Origin: Streptomyces sp. V3I8 | GTDB taxonomy: Bacteria; Actinomycetota; Actinomycetes; Streptomycetales; Streptomycetaceae | Length of the DNA stretch: 64,000 nucleotides | Direction of reading: 5' to 3' | NCBI RefSeq assembly: GCF_030817535.1 | Contig: NZ_JAUSZL010000002.1 | Coordinates: 7,688,001 to 7,752,000 of the forward strand | Part shown: positions 28,052 through 37,610 of the stretch, piece after piece | How the letters are laid out: every line of letters begins with the position of its first letter | Numbering within the stretch: position 1 is the stretch's first letter | Position numbers and translations under genes: made by a program | The notes under the pieces: model-generated | Told to the model about the DNA's origin: nothing | The model's input: the letters and a program-made list of their open reading frames with translations, nothing else | Databases searched by the model: none

Positions 28052-28921
28052 ATGGCCACGCCGCCCTTACCGCCCGAGCCTCCTCGGCCGCCGGACAACA
28101 CGCCGCCCACCGGTGGTGGCGGGTACGGTCCGCCTCCCGGAGGCTTCGGACCTCCTCCCGAGGGTTTCGGGCCCCCTCCGGAGGGTTACGGTCCACCCTC
28201 CGGAAACGAGGGGCCGCCCTGGAACGGCGGGGGAGGCGGCCGGCAGCCACCGTCGCCACCGCCCGGACCACCGCCCGGACCACCGCCCGGACCACCGGGC
28301 GGCCCCGGCCGGCGCAGGATGCTCCTGCTCCTGCTGGCCGTGATCGTGGGACTCGGCGCGGTCGCGGCGGCCGTGCTGATGGTCACCGGTAGGGACGGCT
28401 CCTCGGGCGGGAAGTCGCCCGAGCGGAGAGGTTCCGGCACGGAACGGTCGCCGTCGCCCTCACCGAGCATCCCCTCGCAGCTGCCGAGCGAACTGCCCTC
28501 CCTGCCGTCCGGCGGGCCCTCCGAACTGCCCAGCGGACTGGAATCCCTCCTGCCGTCGCGGGCGAGCGACGAGGTCCCGTACTACATGCTGCGAACCGGC
28601 GACTGCTTCGACGCCGACGAGGGGCGGCCGGGCCGGGCGGTGAAGCGTCCGTGCACAGGGAAGCACGACGCCGAGGTCGTGAAAGTGGCCGAACTGGAAG
28701 GCGCGTACACAACCGATGCCGCCCTCGAGAAGGCGGCATCCGACCTCTGTCAGGAATTCTTGGACACCAAGGCTGCCGAGCAACCCGCGGGCACCGTACG
28801 CGGCACCCTGGTGCAGTACCCGGATCCGGCGGGCTTCGGCGTCGGCATCGACAACGTCGCCTGCAGCCTGGCCGCGGACATCGGCGAGGGGAACCGCAAG
28901 CTCACCGGGCCACTGAAGTGA
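28052..28921 (+). CDS. Proline-rich single-pass membrane protein with Septum_form-like domain
   Basis: A 289-residue protein. Residues 1-88 are Pro/Gly-rich with GFGPPPEG-type and (PPG)n repeats. One membrane helix follows (MLLLLLAVIVGLGAVAAAVLM), then a Ser/Pro stalk, and an exported domain from about residue 175. That domain has YYMLRTGDCFDAD, RPCTGKHDAEVV and a C-terminal DNVACSLA, resembling the septum-formation (Septum_form) family with conserved cysteines. The role is unknown; such proteins are surface-exposed. No clear ribosome-binding site precedes the ATG at 28052. Confidence 0.75.
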   Translation: MATPPLPPEPPRPPDNTPPTGGGGYGPPPGGFGPPPEGFGPPPEGYGPPSGNEGPPWNGGGGGRQPPSPPPGPPPGPPPGPPGGPGRRRMLLLLLAVIVGLGAVAAAVLMVTGRDGSSGGKSPERRGSGTERSPSPSPSIPSQLPSELPSLPSGGPSELPSGLESLLPSRASDEVPYYMLRTGDCFDADEGRPGRAVKRPCTGKHDAEVVKVAELEGAYTTDAALEKAASDLCQEFLDTKAAEQPAGTVRGTLVQYPDPAGFGVGIDNVACSLAADIGEGNRKLTGPLK

Positions 28922-28937
28922 GCCACGCGCGCGTGGC
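28922..28937. terminator. Palindrome between convergent genes
   Basis: GCCACGCGCGCGTGGC is a perfect 16-bp palindrome right after the stop at 28921 and 27 nt from the convergent stop at 28965. It would fold with a 2-4 nt loop. Confidence 0.4.
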
Positions 28938-28964
28938 GTGACCGGGCCGCGCGCGGCTCCCCGT

Positions 28965-30305
28965 TCAGATCCCGTGCGGAAGGCGTACGTACGTCACGGT
29001 GGTCTCGATCCCGCTGTCCACCAGGCGGCCCTGCGCGTCGAAGGCCTCCGCCCCGTCCGTCATCCCGAAGTCGTTGTCGTTGATGAGCGCGAGCGTGTCG
29101 CGGTCCACGCGCGCGACACCCTCGATCTTCCCGGGTACCCCCTTCACCCCGCCGAGGTCCACGACGAGGCGCTTGCGCAGTACGGGGACACCGGACGCGG
29201 CGGGATCCGCCAGCTGCTCCAGGGAGGGCGACGTGGTGCTGTCGTCCCACTTGTCGCCGAGGATGTCCGCGCTCCGGCCGAGCTGCACGACCTGCAGCCG
29301 GGCGGCCCTGTCGGTGCGCTCCTCGACCAGCAGCCGGTCGCGGCCGACGGCCACCACGGACGAGATCTTCAGCTCGGAGGTGTCGTCCTCGCCCGGGTCG
29401 ACCGTGCCCACCGGGTCGAACCTGTACGCGTACTCGGCGGTGACGGCCCGCTTCTTCGGAGAGAAGCGCAGCAGACGCGCGGTCAGCGACTCCTCACCCG
29501 CATCCGTGTCCGGCAGGGACAGCGGACTCTGAACGGCCAGCACCAGGTCACCGCCGGGCAGTTGGGCGAGACCTTCGAAGCCGCGGTTGATCTTCCGGTG
29601 CAGCAGGACCGAGGGCAGCGCCTCGACCACCGGGTAGCCCGCGCCGGTCAGCTTCAGCCCCTTCGGGACGTACCGGGTGAGCACCTTCCCGCGCGTGGAG
29701 ACGTGGACCAGTGAAGGCCCGTACTCGTCGACGAGCCAGAAACTGCCGTCCTCGGCGCGCACGATCCCTTCGGTGTCCAGACCGTTCGGGTCGTACGGGA
29801 CCGGCGTCCTCGCGTCATAGGAGTACGGCGCCTCGTCGCGTGCCTCCTGGTTGGGCAGGCCTGTGACGGGCTTGCCCGGGGCGGTGGTGACCGGGATCGC
29901 GTCCAGTACCTTCACGGAGGCACCCGACACCCGTATCTTCACGATCGCCGGGTCGAAGCCGGGCACGGGAAACGTACGGCGCTTCACCCCGTCGACCTTG
30001 ATCTGGCCGTTGGGCCCGCGATCCGTGACGGTCCAGAACTCCCCCTTGCGGCCCGCCGGGTAGATGTCGCTCCCGATGCCGCCCAGGTCCACACCCCGGT
30101 CGTCGGCGACCGTGCCCGGCAGCAGTCCGTTGCTGAACGTGCCCAGCGGGACGTCGCCGAGCGTCGCGGAGCCCGTGACCCGCGCACCGCCGGAAGGTGT
30201 GCCGACCGCGGGGCCCGCCGCAGCGAAGGCGGCCAGCACGGCGAGCGGCACGCCCACGGCAAGGGAACGGTGGACACGGCGCCGACCTGCGGCGTACGGG
30301 GACAT
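28965..30305 (-). CDS. Secreted esterase-like/phytase-like beta-propeller protein
   Basis: A 446-residue exported protein. Residues 1-35 are a signal peptide ending VGTPSG. The rest matches the esterase-like domain of phytase-type proteins (PF13449): GIGSDIYPAGRKGEFWTVTDRGPNG, DTEGIVRAEDGSFWLVDEYGPSLV, and GFEGLAQLPGGDLVLAVQSPL. These segments hold the acidic residues that in phytases bind calcium. The substrate is unknown; secreted phosphoesterase activity is the usual guess. The gene stands alone, convergent with the proline-rich membrane protein. Confidence 0.85.
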   Translation of the reverse strand: MSPYAAGRRRVHRSLAVGVPLAVLAAFAAAGPAVGTPSGGARVTGSATLGDVPLGTFSNGLLPGTVADDRGVDLGGIGSDIYPAGRKGEFWTVTDRGPNGQIKVDGVKRRTFPVPGFDPAIVKIRVSGASVKVLDAIPVTTAPGKPVTGLPNQEARDEAPYSYDARTPVPYDPNGLDTEGIVRAEDGSFWLVDEYGPSLVHVSTRGKVLTRYVPKGLKLTGAGYPVVEALPSVLLHRKINRGFEGLAQLPGGDLVLAVQSPLSLPDTDAGEESLTARLLRFSPKKRAVTAEYAYRFDPVGTVDPGEDDTSELKISSVVAVGRDRLLVEERTDRAARLQVVQLGRSADILGDKWDDSTTSPSLEQLADPAASGVPVLRKRLVVDLGGVKGVPGKIEGVARVDRDTLALINDNDFGMTDGAEAFDAQGRLVDSGIETTVTYVRLPHGI

Positions 30306-30448
30306 GGGGCCTCCTGGGGCACACGTTCGATGACAGTCGCCAGATTTCGCCCTCGCCCCGAACGCCGGACGACCGGTGGGTGAACTCCGGGCGTCCGGCG
30401 CTCATCCGCTGGGGGCGGGCCGTGCCCCGCCTGGTTCCCGGTCCGGTG

Positions 30449-31729
30449 TCACTCCTGTCCCTCGGCCAGGGCGAGCGCCGTCGCGGGGTCTTGGGCGGCA
30501 GGACCGGCGGGGGCCCAACGGCCCCGCTCCTTGCGGTACGGCCACCAGCGGCCGTCCGGTCCCGGACGGAGCTGGATCCGTCCGTCGGCAGTGGTCCAGC
30601 GGTTGCGGGCCGCGTGCAGGGCAGGCCGCTCGTCGTCCTCCCAGGCCGACTCCAGGGCGGCACGCGCACGTGCGTACGTCTGCGCCGGCCGGTCCGCCTC
30701 GAGTACGTCGAGGGCGGCCGCACCTCCGTACTCCCAGGCGCGGACCGCGAGCGCCAGGCCTTCACGGTCGCGTCCCGAACCCTTCGCGAGCCGATCGGCC
30801 GACGCGGCGTCGGGCCGGCCCGACGCCAGTCGTACGGCATCCTGCGCGGGCGTCAGGCCGGTCTCCGGAGCGCGCTGTTCATGGTCCGCTGCCAGCGCGT
30901 CGACGAGCAGCCGGTACGCCTCACGCGCGGCCTGTGCCGCCAGGAACTCCAGCGCGGCCGGATCGACTCCGGGCGCGGGAGCGGTCTCCGTGTCCAGCGA
31001 GGGCGGCAGGCCCGGCTCCGGGGGCACGGCAGGTGCCCCGGGCAGCGACGGCAGGATGTCGCCCGCCGCATACGCCCCGGCGGCGTCCACACCCTCCTGC
31101 GCGTCCTGTCGAACCGCTGCGGTCCCGGTCCCGGTTCCCGTCGCGGACCGGGAGACGCTGTGCCTCTGGACCTCGTCGAGCAGTTCGCGTTCGCCGCGGC
31201 CGCGCAGCAGGAGCAGCACGAAAGGATCCTGGTCCAGCAGCCGCGCCACCTGATAGCACAGCGCGGCGGTGTGACCACAGTGGTCCCACGCGTCGCAGTC
31301 GCACTCCGCCTCCAGGTCGCCCAGGCCCGGCAGGAGTTCGATGCCGGCACTCGCGGCGTCCTCGACGAGGTGCGGCGGCATCTCGCGGTCGAGCAGTGCC
31401 GCGATGTGCCCCGCCCGCTCGACGGCCATGCCGAGGAAGCGGTCCCACTGCTCCCCGGACAGCTCCTGCAGCAGGACGTCCGCACGGTGCGCGGTGCGGT
31501 CGCGGTCCTGGACCACCGCGGTGACGCGCCCGGGGCGGACCGACACGGCGCCCACGGCCCCCGCACGCGCGAGACGGCGGCCCACCCGCAACTGCTCCGA
31601 GTCCAGCGCGGCGTCCTCCAGCGCCCGGAGCCAGGCCTGTCCCCACCAGCGCTGTGCGAACCCCCGGCCGCGTGCCGGCGGCAGAGCGGCGAAGGTGCGC
31701 TCCGGAGTGTTCTCGTACGGATCGCTCAT
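30449..31729 (-). CDS. SWIM zinc-finger protein
   Basis: A 426-residue protein with a SWIM finger: ECDCDAWDHCGHTAALCYQVA gives the CxCx(n)CxH zinc ligands near residues 140-155. The flanking alpha-helical regions are typical of actinobacterial SWIM proteins. The start codon overlaps the stop of the SNF2 helicase gene (ATGA at 31726-31729), so both are translated from one message. SWIM proteins paired with SNF2 helicases recur in actinobacteria and are presumed to work together on DNA, but the process is not established. Confidence 0.9.
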   Translation of the reverse strand: MSDPYENTPERTFAALPPARGRGFAQRWWGQAWLRALEDAALDSEQLRVGRRLARAGAVGAVSVRPGRVTAVVQDRDRTAHRADVLLQELSGEQWDRFLGMAVERAGHIAALLDREMPPHLVEDAASAGIELLPGLGDLEAECDCDAWDHCGHTAALCYQVARLLDQDPFVLLLLRGRGERELLDEVQRHSVSRSATGTGTGTAAVRQDAQEGVDAAGAYAAGDILPSLPGAPAVPPEPGLPPSLDTETAPAPGVDPAALEFLAAQAAREAYRLLVDALAADHEQRAPETGLTPAQDAVRLASGRPDAASADRLAKGSGRDREGLALAVRAWEYGGAAALDVLEADRPAQTYARARAALESAWEDDERPALHAARNRWTTADGRIQLRPGPDGRWWPYRKERGRWAPAGPAAQDPATALALAEGQE

Positions 31730-34602
31730 CAGGCGCCCCCTCGCAGTTCCACCAGGTCGGCCAGCTGCGCGTCGCTCAGTTCGGTGAGGGCCGACTCCCC
31801 GGAACCGAGCACCGCGTCCGCCAGCTCCCGCTTGCGCAGCAGCATGTCCGCGATGCGGTCCTCGATCGTCCCTTCGGCGATCAGCCGGTGCACCTGCACC
31901 GGTCGCGTCTGACCGATGCGGTACGCACGGTCGGTGGCCTGCGCCTCGACTGCGGGGTTCCACCAGCGGTCGTAGTGCACGACGTGCTCGGCCCGCGTGA
32001 GGTTCAGGCCCGTGCCCGCCGCCTTCAACGACAACAGGAAGACGGGTACCTCGCCGTCCTGGAAGCGCTGCACCATGGCCTCACGCTCGGGGACCGACGT
32101 GCCGCCGTGCAGGAACTGCGAGTGCACACCACGTGCGGTCAGGTGGCGTTCGATCAGGCGCGCCATGCGCACGTACTGCGTGAAGACCAGAACGCATGCC
32201 TCCTCGGAGAGGATGGTGTCGAGCAACTCGTCCAGCAGCTCCAGCTTTCCGGACCGCCCGGCGATCTTCGGCCGGTCCTCCTTGAGGAACTGCGCCGGGT
32301 GGTTGCAGATCTGCTTCAGCCCGGTGAGGAGCTTCACGATCAGCCCCCGCCGGGCCATGCTGTCGGCGCCAGTGATCTCCGCGAGGGTCTCGCGGACCAC
32401 CGCCTCGTACAGACCGGCCTGTTCCTTGGTGAGCGATACGGCACGGTCGGTCTCGGTCTTGGGCGGAAGCTCCGGTGCGATACCGGGATCGGACTTGCGG
32501 CGGCGCAGGAGGAACGGCGCCACGAGGCGGGCGAGCCGGTCCGCCGCCCCCGGGTCCTGCCCGCCCTCGACGGCCTTCGCGTACTGGTTGCGGAACGTCC
32601 CGAGCCGGCCCAGCAGGCCTGGTGTCGTCCAGTCGAGGATCGCCCACAGCTCGGAGAGGTTGTTCTCCACCGGAGTGCCGGTGAGCGCCACGCGTGCGCG
32701 TGCGCCGATCGTCCGCAGCTGCCGGGCCGTGTCCGAGTACGGGTTCTTCACGTGCTGTGCCTCGTCGGCGACGACCATGCCCCACGACCTGTCCGCCAGA
32801 CGTGCCGTGTCGAGCCGCATGGTGCCGTAGGTCGTCAGGACGAACTCACCGGCGGCGATCCCGTTCAGGCTCCGCCGCGCGCCGTGGAAGCGGCGGACGG
32901 GAGTGCCCGGAGCGAACCGCTCGATCTCGCGCTGCCAGTTGCCCATCAGGGACGTCGGACAGACGACGAGCGTGGGGCCCGCGGTGGGCCCGTCGGTCTG
33001 CCGGTGCAGATGCAGTGCGATGAGCGTGATCGTCTTGCCCAGGCCCATGTCGTCCGCGAGGCAGCCGCCCAGTCCGAGAGACGTCATCCGGGCCAGCCAG
33101 CCGAGTCCCCGCAGCTGGTAGTCGCGCAGGGTCGCGGCGAGTGCGGCCGGCTGTCCGACCGGCTCCTGCCCTTCCGGGTCCGAGAGGTGGTCCCGCAGCG
33201 TCGCCAGCCACCCCGTGGGCCGCACGTCGACCCTGAGGCCGTCGACCTCCGTGGAACCCGTGAGGACGGCGCTCAGCGCGTCGACCGGTGTCAGCTTGCG
33301 GTCCTGCTGGGCGCGGGCCCGGCGCACCTCCTGCGGATCGACGAGTACCCACTGGTCACGCAGCCGTACCACGGGGCGGTTCGCCTCGGCGAGCCGGTCC
33401 AGTTCCTCGCGGGTCAGCTGCTGGTCTCCCAGCGCGAACCACCACGAGAAGGCCAGCAGCGCGTCCGCCGACAGGAAGGAGGGAGTGTCCGGGGCCGGTC
33501 CGCTCGCGCCTCGCCCGTCGTCCGGCGGACCGATGACCGCGCGGGCCGTCAGCCTGTGTGACAGTTCCCTGGGCCAGTGCACCTCCACACCGGCGGCGGC
33601 CAGCGCCCGGGCTCCCCCGCCCAGGAGTTCGGCGACCTCCTCGTCGGCGAGTTCGATCGTGTCGGGTACGGCCGCCGACAGCAGGGGAGCCAGCGGGGCC
33701 CAGGCCCGGACGGCACGGCGCAGCGCGAGGAGTGCGTCCATCCGCGCGCGCGGGCCGAAGGCGGGGCTCGACCCGCTCCACACCTCGGCCGCGTCCGCCA
33801 GCAGGGCCGGGTCGCTGACGCTGTGCAGTTGCAGCACCGCACGCAGCGGCAACCGGGTCTCGTCCGACGTGGCCGACGCGAGGCCCGGCACCTCGACACG
33901 CAGCGAGATCCGCACACCGGCGTCGTGCCCCGCCGCGACATCGGCGGCCCACGCGCGGTGTTCTGGTACGTGCTGCGGTTGCGCGGCGGCGAAGGCCGGG
34001 CCGCCCGCGGCGAGCGACGCGGCGGGGGAGCGGGGGAGTGTGTCGGCGACGGCGTCGAGGAAGGCACGCAGCAGCCGCTCGGGATCGGGCAGTCGCAGCG
34101 GTCGTGCCTCGTCGACGGGTACCGCGTGGGCGTGCGGCGGCATGGCGGCGGCCAGCTCGCGGATCCGTTCCAGGTCCTGCGCACTCAGCGGACCTGCGCG
34201 CCATGCGTCGTGGTCACCGGCGCTCAGGCCGGGCAGCAGCAGCCCGCGTGCGGCGAGTTGCAGCGCCAGCACGGCCGCGGCGCCCCAGAAGGCGCTCGCC
34301 CCATGGGCCTGCGAAGCGGTACGCGCACGCGTGAGGACCGGCAGCGCCGCCCGCACCGGCAGTACGACGGCCGGCACCCGCACCAGCTCGACACCGTCCT
34401 CGCCGGGAAGGGCGACCGTCAGCTCCTCCACGGAGCCGGAGTCGACATGGGGAGGCTCTTCGCCGTCGGGCAGCCAGAAGGCGACCCTGCCCGTCCGGGC
34501 CGGATCGGCGGGGACGAAAACGGCGCAGCGACGGGCCAGTTCGGCGATCTCGAAGGGAGTCGGGGCAGGAATCCTCTGCACAGCGATGACTGCGTTTCTC
34601 AA
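31729..34602 (-). CDS. SNF2-family helicase/translocase
   Basis: A 957-residue ATP-dependent DNA translocase. The N-terminal half is an accessory helical region. The SNF2 core begins near residue 490: LRDYQLRGLGWLARM, Walker A DDMGLGKTIT, the DEAQ box in VVADEAQHVKNP, TGTPVENNLSELW, and in the second lobe QYVRMARLIERHL and WWNPAVEAQATDRAYRIGQT. The apparent start is TTG at 34602, with only a weak ribosome-binding site; a GTG at 34581 is possible. Translationally coupled to the SWIM gene. Likely roles are DNA repair or nucleoprotein remodelling, by family. Confidence 0.93.
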   Translation of the reverse strand: MRNAVIAVQRIPAPTPFEIAELARRCAVFVPADPARTGRVAFWLPDGEEPPHVDSGSVEELTVALPGEDGVELVRVPAVVLPVRAALPVLTRARTASQAHGASAFWGAAAVLALQLAARGLLLPGLSAGDHDAWRAGPLSAQDLERIRELAAAMPPHAHAVPVDEARPLRLPDPERLLRAFLDAVADTLPRSPAASLAAGGPAFAAAQPQHVPEHRAWAADVAAGHDAGVRISLRVEVPGLASATSDETRLPLRAVLQLHSVSDPALLADAAEVWSGSSPAFGPRARMDALLALRRAVRAWAPLAPLLSAAVPDTIELADEEVAELLGGGARALAAAGVEVHWPRELSHRLTARAVIGPPDDGRGASGPAPDTPSFLSADALLAFSWWFALGDQQLTREELDRLAEANRPVVRLRDQWVLVDPQEVRRARAQQDRKLTPVDALSAVLTGSTEVDGLRVDVRPTGWLATLRDHLSDPEGQEPVGQPAALAATLRDYQLRGLGWLARMTSLGLGGCLADDMGLGKTITLIALHLHRQTDGPTAGPTLVVCPTSLMGNWQREIERFAPGTPVRRFHGARRSLNGIAAGEFVLTTYGTMRLDTARLADRSWGMVVADEAQHVKNPYSDTARQLRTIGARARVALTGTPVENNLSELWAILDWTTPGLLGRLGTFRNQYAKAVEGGQDPGAADRLARLVAPFLLRRRKSDPGIAPELPPKTETDRAVSLTKEQAGLYEAVVRETLAEITGADSMARRGLIVKLLTGLKQICNHPAQFLKEDRPKIAGRSGKLELLDELLDTILSEEACVLVFTQYVRMARLIERHLTARGVHSQFLHGGTSVPEREAMVQRFQDGEVPVFLLSLKAAGTGLNLTRAEHVVHYDRWWNPAVEAQATDRAYRIGQTRPVQVHRLIAEGTIEDRIADMLLRKRELADAVLGSGESALTELSDAQLADLVELRGGA

Positions 34603-34934
34603 ATTTGACTACTTGGGGCCGGGGTCGCCGAGGGTACAGCACGGCGAAGGGAACGCACAGCGCCGCATCCGTGACGCGGGACTTCCGACGGGCTGTCGCG
34701 CGCTCCCCGCTGCGCGCACACTGTCGGGAGCCGGGTATCGCTTACCCGGCTGGAGGGGGCGTGGGCTCCTGCTGTCATGCCCCGCAGGGCACGTAAGCAG
34801 GTCGGAGAGCCGCTCTCAGGGGCGAGTAGGGGGCGCGCCTCAGGGTCGTATCAGGGTCACGGTCCGGAACCGTCGGGAGCGCGGGTCCGTTCTCAAGACA
34901 GAGAGCGGCAGTGGCCGCTGAGGAGGCTACGCAC
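34603..34934. other. Intergenic region between SNF2 and small membrane protein
   Basis: 332 nt between divergent starts (if the TTG start of the SNF2 gene is right). It holds both promoters presumably; no distinct dyad or coding frame was recognised. Confidence 0.5.
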
Positions 34935-35117
34935 ATGTCAAGGAACGCGAAAATAGCCGCAGGTGGTGTCGCGGTCGGCATCATCCTGCTCTTCTTTGTG
35001 CCCTGGTGGGCCGCCCTGCTGATCGTCGTGGGGGTTCCCGCGGCGGCGTATCTGACGCTGGACCCCTCGCAGCGGCGCAGGCTGCGCCGCGTCGGTCGCA
35101 AGGAGTTGGGCCGCTGA
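34935..35117 (+). CDS. Small membrane protein (60 residues)
   Basis: A 60-residue protein with two closely spaced hydrophobic helices (GGVAVGIILLFFVPWW and AALLIVVGVPAAAYLTL) and a very basic tail (RRRLRRVGRKELGR). GAGGAGG lies 8 nt before the ATG at 34935, which settles the start against an upstream in-frame GTG. Function unknown. Confidence 0.8.
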   Translation: MSRNAKIAAGGVAVGIILLFFVPWWAALLIVVGVPAAAYLTLDPSQRRRLRRVGRKELGR

Positions 35118-35319
35118 ACCACCCGCGGTCCGCAGTTCGCTGTTCGCTGTTCGCGGTCAGGGGAGTTCCCCTTCCGGAGCACGGGAGCCGATCATGTCAC
35201 CGTTCGTGGGCCCGCCGAGGTGCGGTCCACGGGCGGTTACGTGCCGCCCGACGCCCCGGCCCGACGCTCCCGGCCCGCCGCCTGTCGGCGTTCGGCTGGA
35301 GTTCGGTGGCTCGTCGGGC

Positions 35320-36174
35320 TCAGTTGGGGCGTACCGCCATCTTGTCGAGGGCCTCCAGCAGGCCGGGCAGTTCGGGACCGCGGCCGACCGTGAGGATCTC
35401 TCCGGGCTTCTCGTCGAGCAGGATGAAGGCGATGTCGTCGGTCCGCGCCACCATCGACCAGCCGGGCCCGTCGGCCCGCAGCATCCGCGCGTCCCCCGGG
35501 GCGAAGGACGAGCGCACGCGGCCGAGCGGCGGAGGAGTGTCCACGTACGAACGCGCTTCATGGAGGACGCGCCTGATGCCGGTGAGCGGCGCCCGTCCGG
35601 GGCCCCCGTCCGGGGCGTCGTGCCCGGATTCGTCACTCGCGACGGTCTTGCCGTCCGTCGGAGCGGCAAATGCGCTCTCGTCGATCTGTTCGCGCCAGGC
35701 GGCCCACTGCAGCGCGATCTCGTCGGCACCGAGGCGCCGTTGAGCGGCACCCCAGGTGGACGTGTCCGGCGGACACAGCGGGGTCTGATCGCCGATCTCC
35801 GGCGCGGGGTCGTGCGGAGCGGGCACACCGGGCGCCGCGACCGCCAGGGCGAGCGGCCACCCGGGCAGCGCCGCCACCATCGAGCGATCGTCCGGCGACA
35901 GGTCGTACTCCATCCCGCAGTCCCAGGAGGCGACGGCGACGGCCACCAGTGAGACGTCGTCGATGACGACGGTCCACCGTGCCCCGTCGCCGTCCTGACC
36001 CAGTACCAGGCCGTACCCGTCGGCGACGGGCACGAGGCCGAGTGCCGCACAGGCCTCCGGGTAGTCGTCGCCCAGCACGCTGGGGAACTGCGCCGGCGTC
36101 AACAGCACCGCGGTGAGCACATACAGTGCGTCGTCGTCCCCGGCGGCGACGGCCGCATCGTCCGTCCCGGCCAT
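35320..36174 (-). CDS. Hypothetical protein
   Basis: A 284-residue acidic protein. It has no signal peptide or membrane helix and no family I recognise. The N-terminal half contains alternating strands (ALYVLTAVLLTPAQFPSVLG, DGARWTVVIDDVSLVAVAVAS) and the C-terminal half carries ARMLRADGPGWSMVARTDD and GEILTVGRGPELPGLLEAL. The composition and repeated W/D motifs recall immunity-like or SUKH-like folds, but this is only an impression. The ATG at 36174 is taken because the upstream extension is unusually basic and lacks pattern. Confidence 0.65.
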   Translation of the reverse strand: MAGTDDAAVAAGDDDALYVLTAVLLTPAQFPSVLGDDYPEACAALGLVPVADGYGLVLGQDGDGARWTVVIDDVSLVAVAVASWDCGMEYDLSPDDRSMVAALPGWPLALAVAAPGVPAPHDPAPEIGDQTPLCPPDTSTWGAAQRRLGADEIALQWAAWREQIDESAFAAPTDGKTVASDESGHDAPDGGPGRAPLTGIRRVLHEARSYVDTPPPLGRVRSSFAPGDARMLRADGPGWSMVARTDDIAFILLDEKPGEILTVGRGPELPGLLEALDKMAVRPN

Positions 36175-36348
36175 CCCAGCCTCCCCATCACTACATCCGT
36201 CGGCGCACCCTAATGCGCGCCCACGTCCCTTGTCACGAGGCTGGAACTCGTGAGTAGCTTCGTCCGTCGTCTCGTGCGGGAGCGGATCGACCACCGGCGG
36301 ACGCCCTGTCCTCGGCCGGGTCCGGGCGATCCGCCCCCCCCGCTCCCG

Positions 36349-36675
36349 TCAGGCGGCCGGCAGCCCCAGAAGGGTCCGGGCCACGGCGTTGGGCGACTCG
36401 TCGCGTTCCCGCGCGAGCGCGATGACGGCTCGGCACGCCAGCTCGTTCACGCCGAACGAGAGTGCTTCCGGCGACACCCAGGTCGCGGCCTCGTCGACCC
36501 CGTCCTGATCGTCCTCGGCGCCGGCGGACACGTACGCCGCGGCGGCTTCGAACAGGTTGTGTGTCCGCTTCTTCGGATTCTCAGGACGAGGCCCGGGGGG
36601 CCGGACGGACCCCTGGGAGCCGGCTGTTCCCAGGCGTGCGAGGAGCTTTCTGAGTTTGGCCAGTGTGCCTGACAT
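36349..36675 (-). CDS. Small hypothetical protein
   Basis: A 108-residue soluble protein with basic N-terminus (LAKLRKLLARLG) and an acidic helical middle (YVSAGAEDDQDGVDEAATW), then NELACRAVIALARERDESPNAVARTLL. GGGGAAGG precedes the ATG at 36675. No family recognised. A dyad at 36730-36746 lies 55 nt upstream. Confidence 0.6.
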   Translation of the reverse strand: MSGTLAKLRKLLARLGTAGSQGSVRPPGPRPENPKKRTHNLFEAAAAYVSAGAEDDQDGVDEAATWVSPEALSFGVNELACRAVIALARERDESPNAVARTLLGLPAA

Positions 36676-36729
36676 TCGGGCCACCTTCCCCAACGCGCTA
36701 TTTCATCGGTCATCACCCATATGCCTCCA

Positions 36730-36746
36730 TTCAACGTAGAGTTGAA
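36730..36746 (-). promoter_or_regulatory. Candidate operator upstream of the 108-residue gene
   Basis: TTCAAC and GTTGAA form a perfect 6-bp dyad with a 5-nt centre in an AT-rich patch, 54 nt before the start at 36675. It has the size of a dimeric regulator site; the binding protein is unknown. Confidence 0.35.
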
Positions 36747-36863
36747 GCTTCGACTGCAGAAGAGGGCAGTGACGTGAAGCGCCAGCGGCCGCCCTCGTCC
36801 AGCGGTACGGGCGGTGCCCGCTCCTCCTGCGGAGCGCGCCCAGGACGACCCTGAACCGCGAGG

Positions 36864-37463
36864 TCAGGGACGGCGTTCCGCCAGCGCGAGGAACCGGGTG
36901 TCCTCGTCCACGTACGCCGTCATGTGCCAGCCCGAGGTGGACAGCAACGGCCCGAGGTTGCCCTTCGCGCGCAGGTCGTCCGGCGTGATCCGCCGCCCTT
37001 GGCGCGCCGCCAGGGCGGCCCGGCCGATCGGATGGAAGAGCGCCAGGATCCCGCCGGGCCGTACGACCCGCGCCAACTCCCGCAGGTTCGCCTCCGGGTC
37101 GGGAAGGTGCGCGACGAGCCCGGCCGCGAAGACCGCATCGAGCGACTCCGGGCGCAGCGGCAGCCGTGCCACGTCGGCGAGGAGCAACCGTCCGGCCCGG
37201 TCCCGGCCGGCCCGTACCGCGGCGTGCAGCATGGCCGGCGTCAGGTCCGCGCCGAGGACCACGCCCGAAGGCCCCACGGCGTCCCTGAGGGGCGGCAGGG
37301 CCCGTCCCGTACCGCAGCCCGCGTCGAGCACGCGGTCGCCCTCCTGCAGTCCCAGCCCGGAGACGGCCGCCGCGTACACCGGGCCGTCGTCGGGGAACCG
37401 CTCGTCCCAGTGGGCGGCGCGGGCCGAGAAGAACTCCTGAACATGCGTGTGGTCGTCGCTCAT
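36864..37463 (-). CDS. Class I SAM-dependent methyltransferase
   Basis: A 199-residue methyltransferase. Motif I is VLDAGCGTGRALPPLRD, motif post-I is GVVLGADLTPAML, and LDAVFAAGLVAHLPDPE with RVVRPGGILALFHP gives the later motifs. These place it in the UbiE/Methyltransf_11 group. The substrate is not predictable. Start ATG 37463 is used; another ATG at 37472 is in frame three codons upstream. Confidence 0.88.
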   Translation of the reverse strand: MSDDHTHVQEFFSARAAHWDERFPDDGPVYAAAVSGLGLQEGDRVLDAGCGTGRALPPLRDAVGPSGVVLGADLTPAMLHAAVRAGRDRAGRLLLADVARLPLRPESLDAVFAAGLVAHLPDPEANLRELARVVRPGGILALFHPIGRAALAARQGRRITPDDLRAKGNLGPLLSTSGWHMTAYVDEDTRFLALAERRP

Positions 37464-37610
37464 GCACCGCATGATCCCGCATCGCACGCGAGCGACACGG
37501 TCGAACGCCGACGCGAAACGCCAGGCGGCGCACACGTTCGAGCGTGATGCGGTCGTTCCCCACCACCTGCGCGTCACATTGCAACCCGGCCCTCCCGAGA
37601 GAAGAGAGCG

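Noticed and set aside
28259..28300. Tandem CCGCCCGGACCA-type repeats as a CRISPR-like array
   Set aside because: Units are contiguous and in frame, coding for PPG repeats in the proline-rich protein; no spacers.
36663..36854. Small plus-strand ORF across the dyad upstream of the 108-residue gene
   Set aside because: No ribosome-binding site and no conserved features; it probably arises from the regulatory region.
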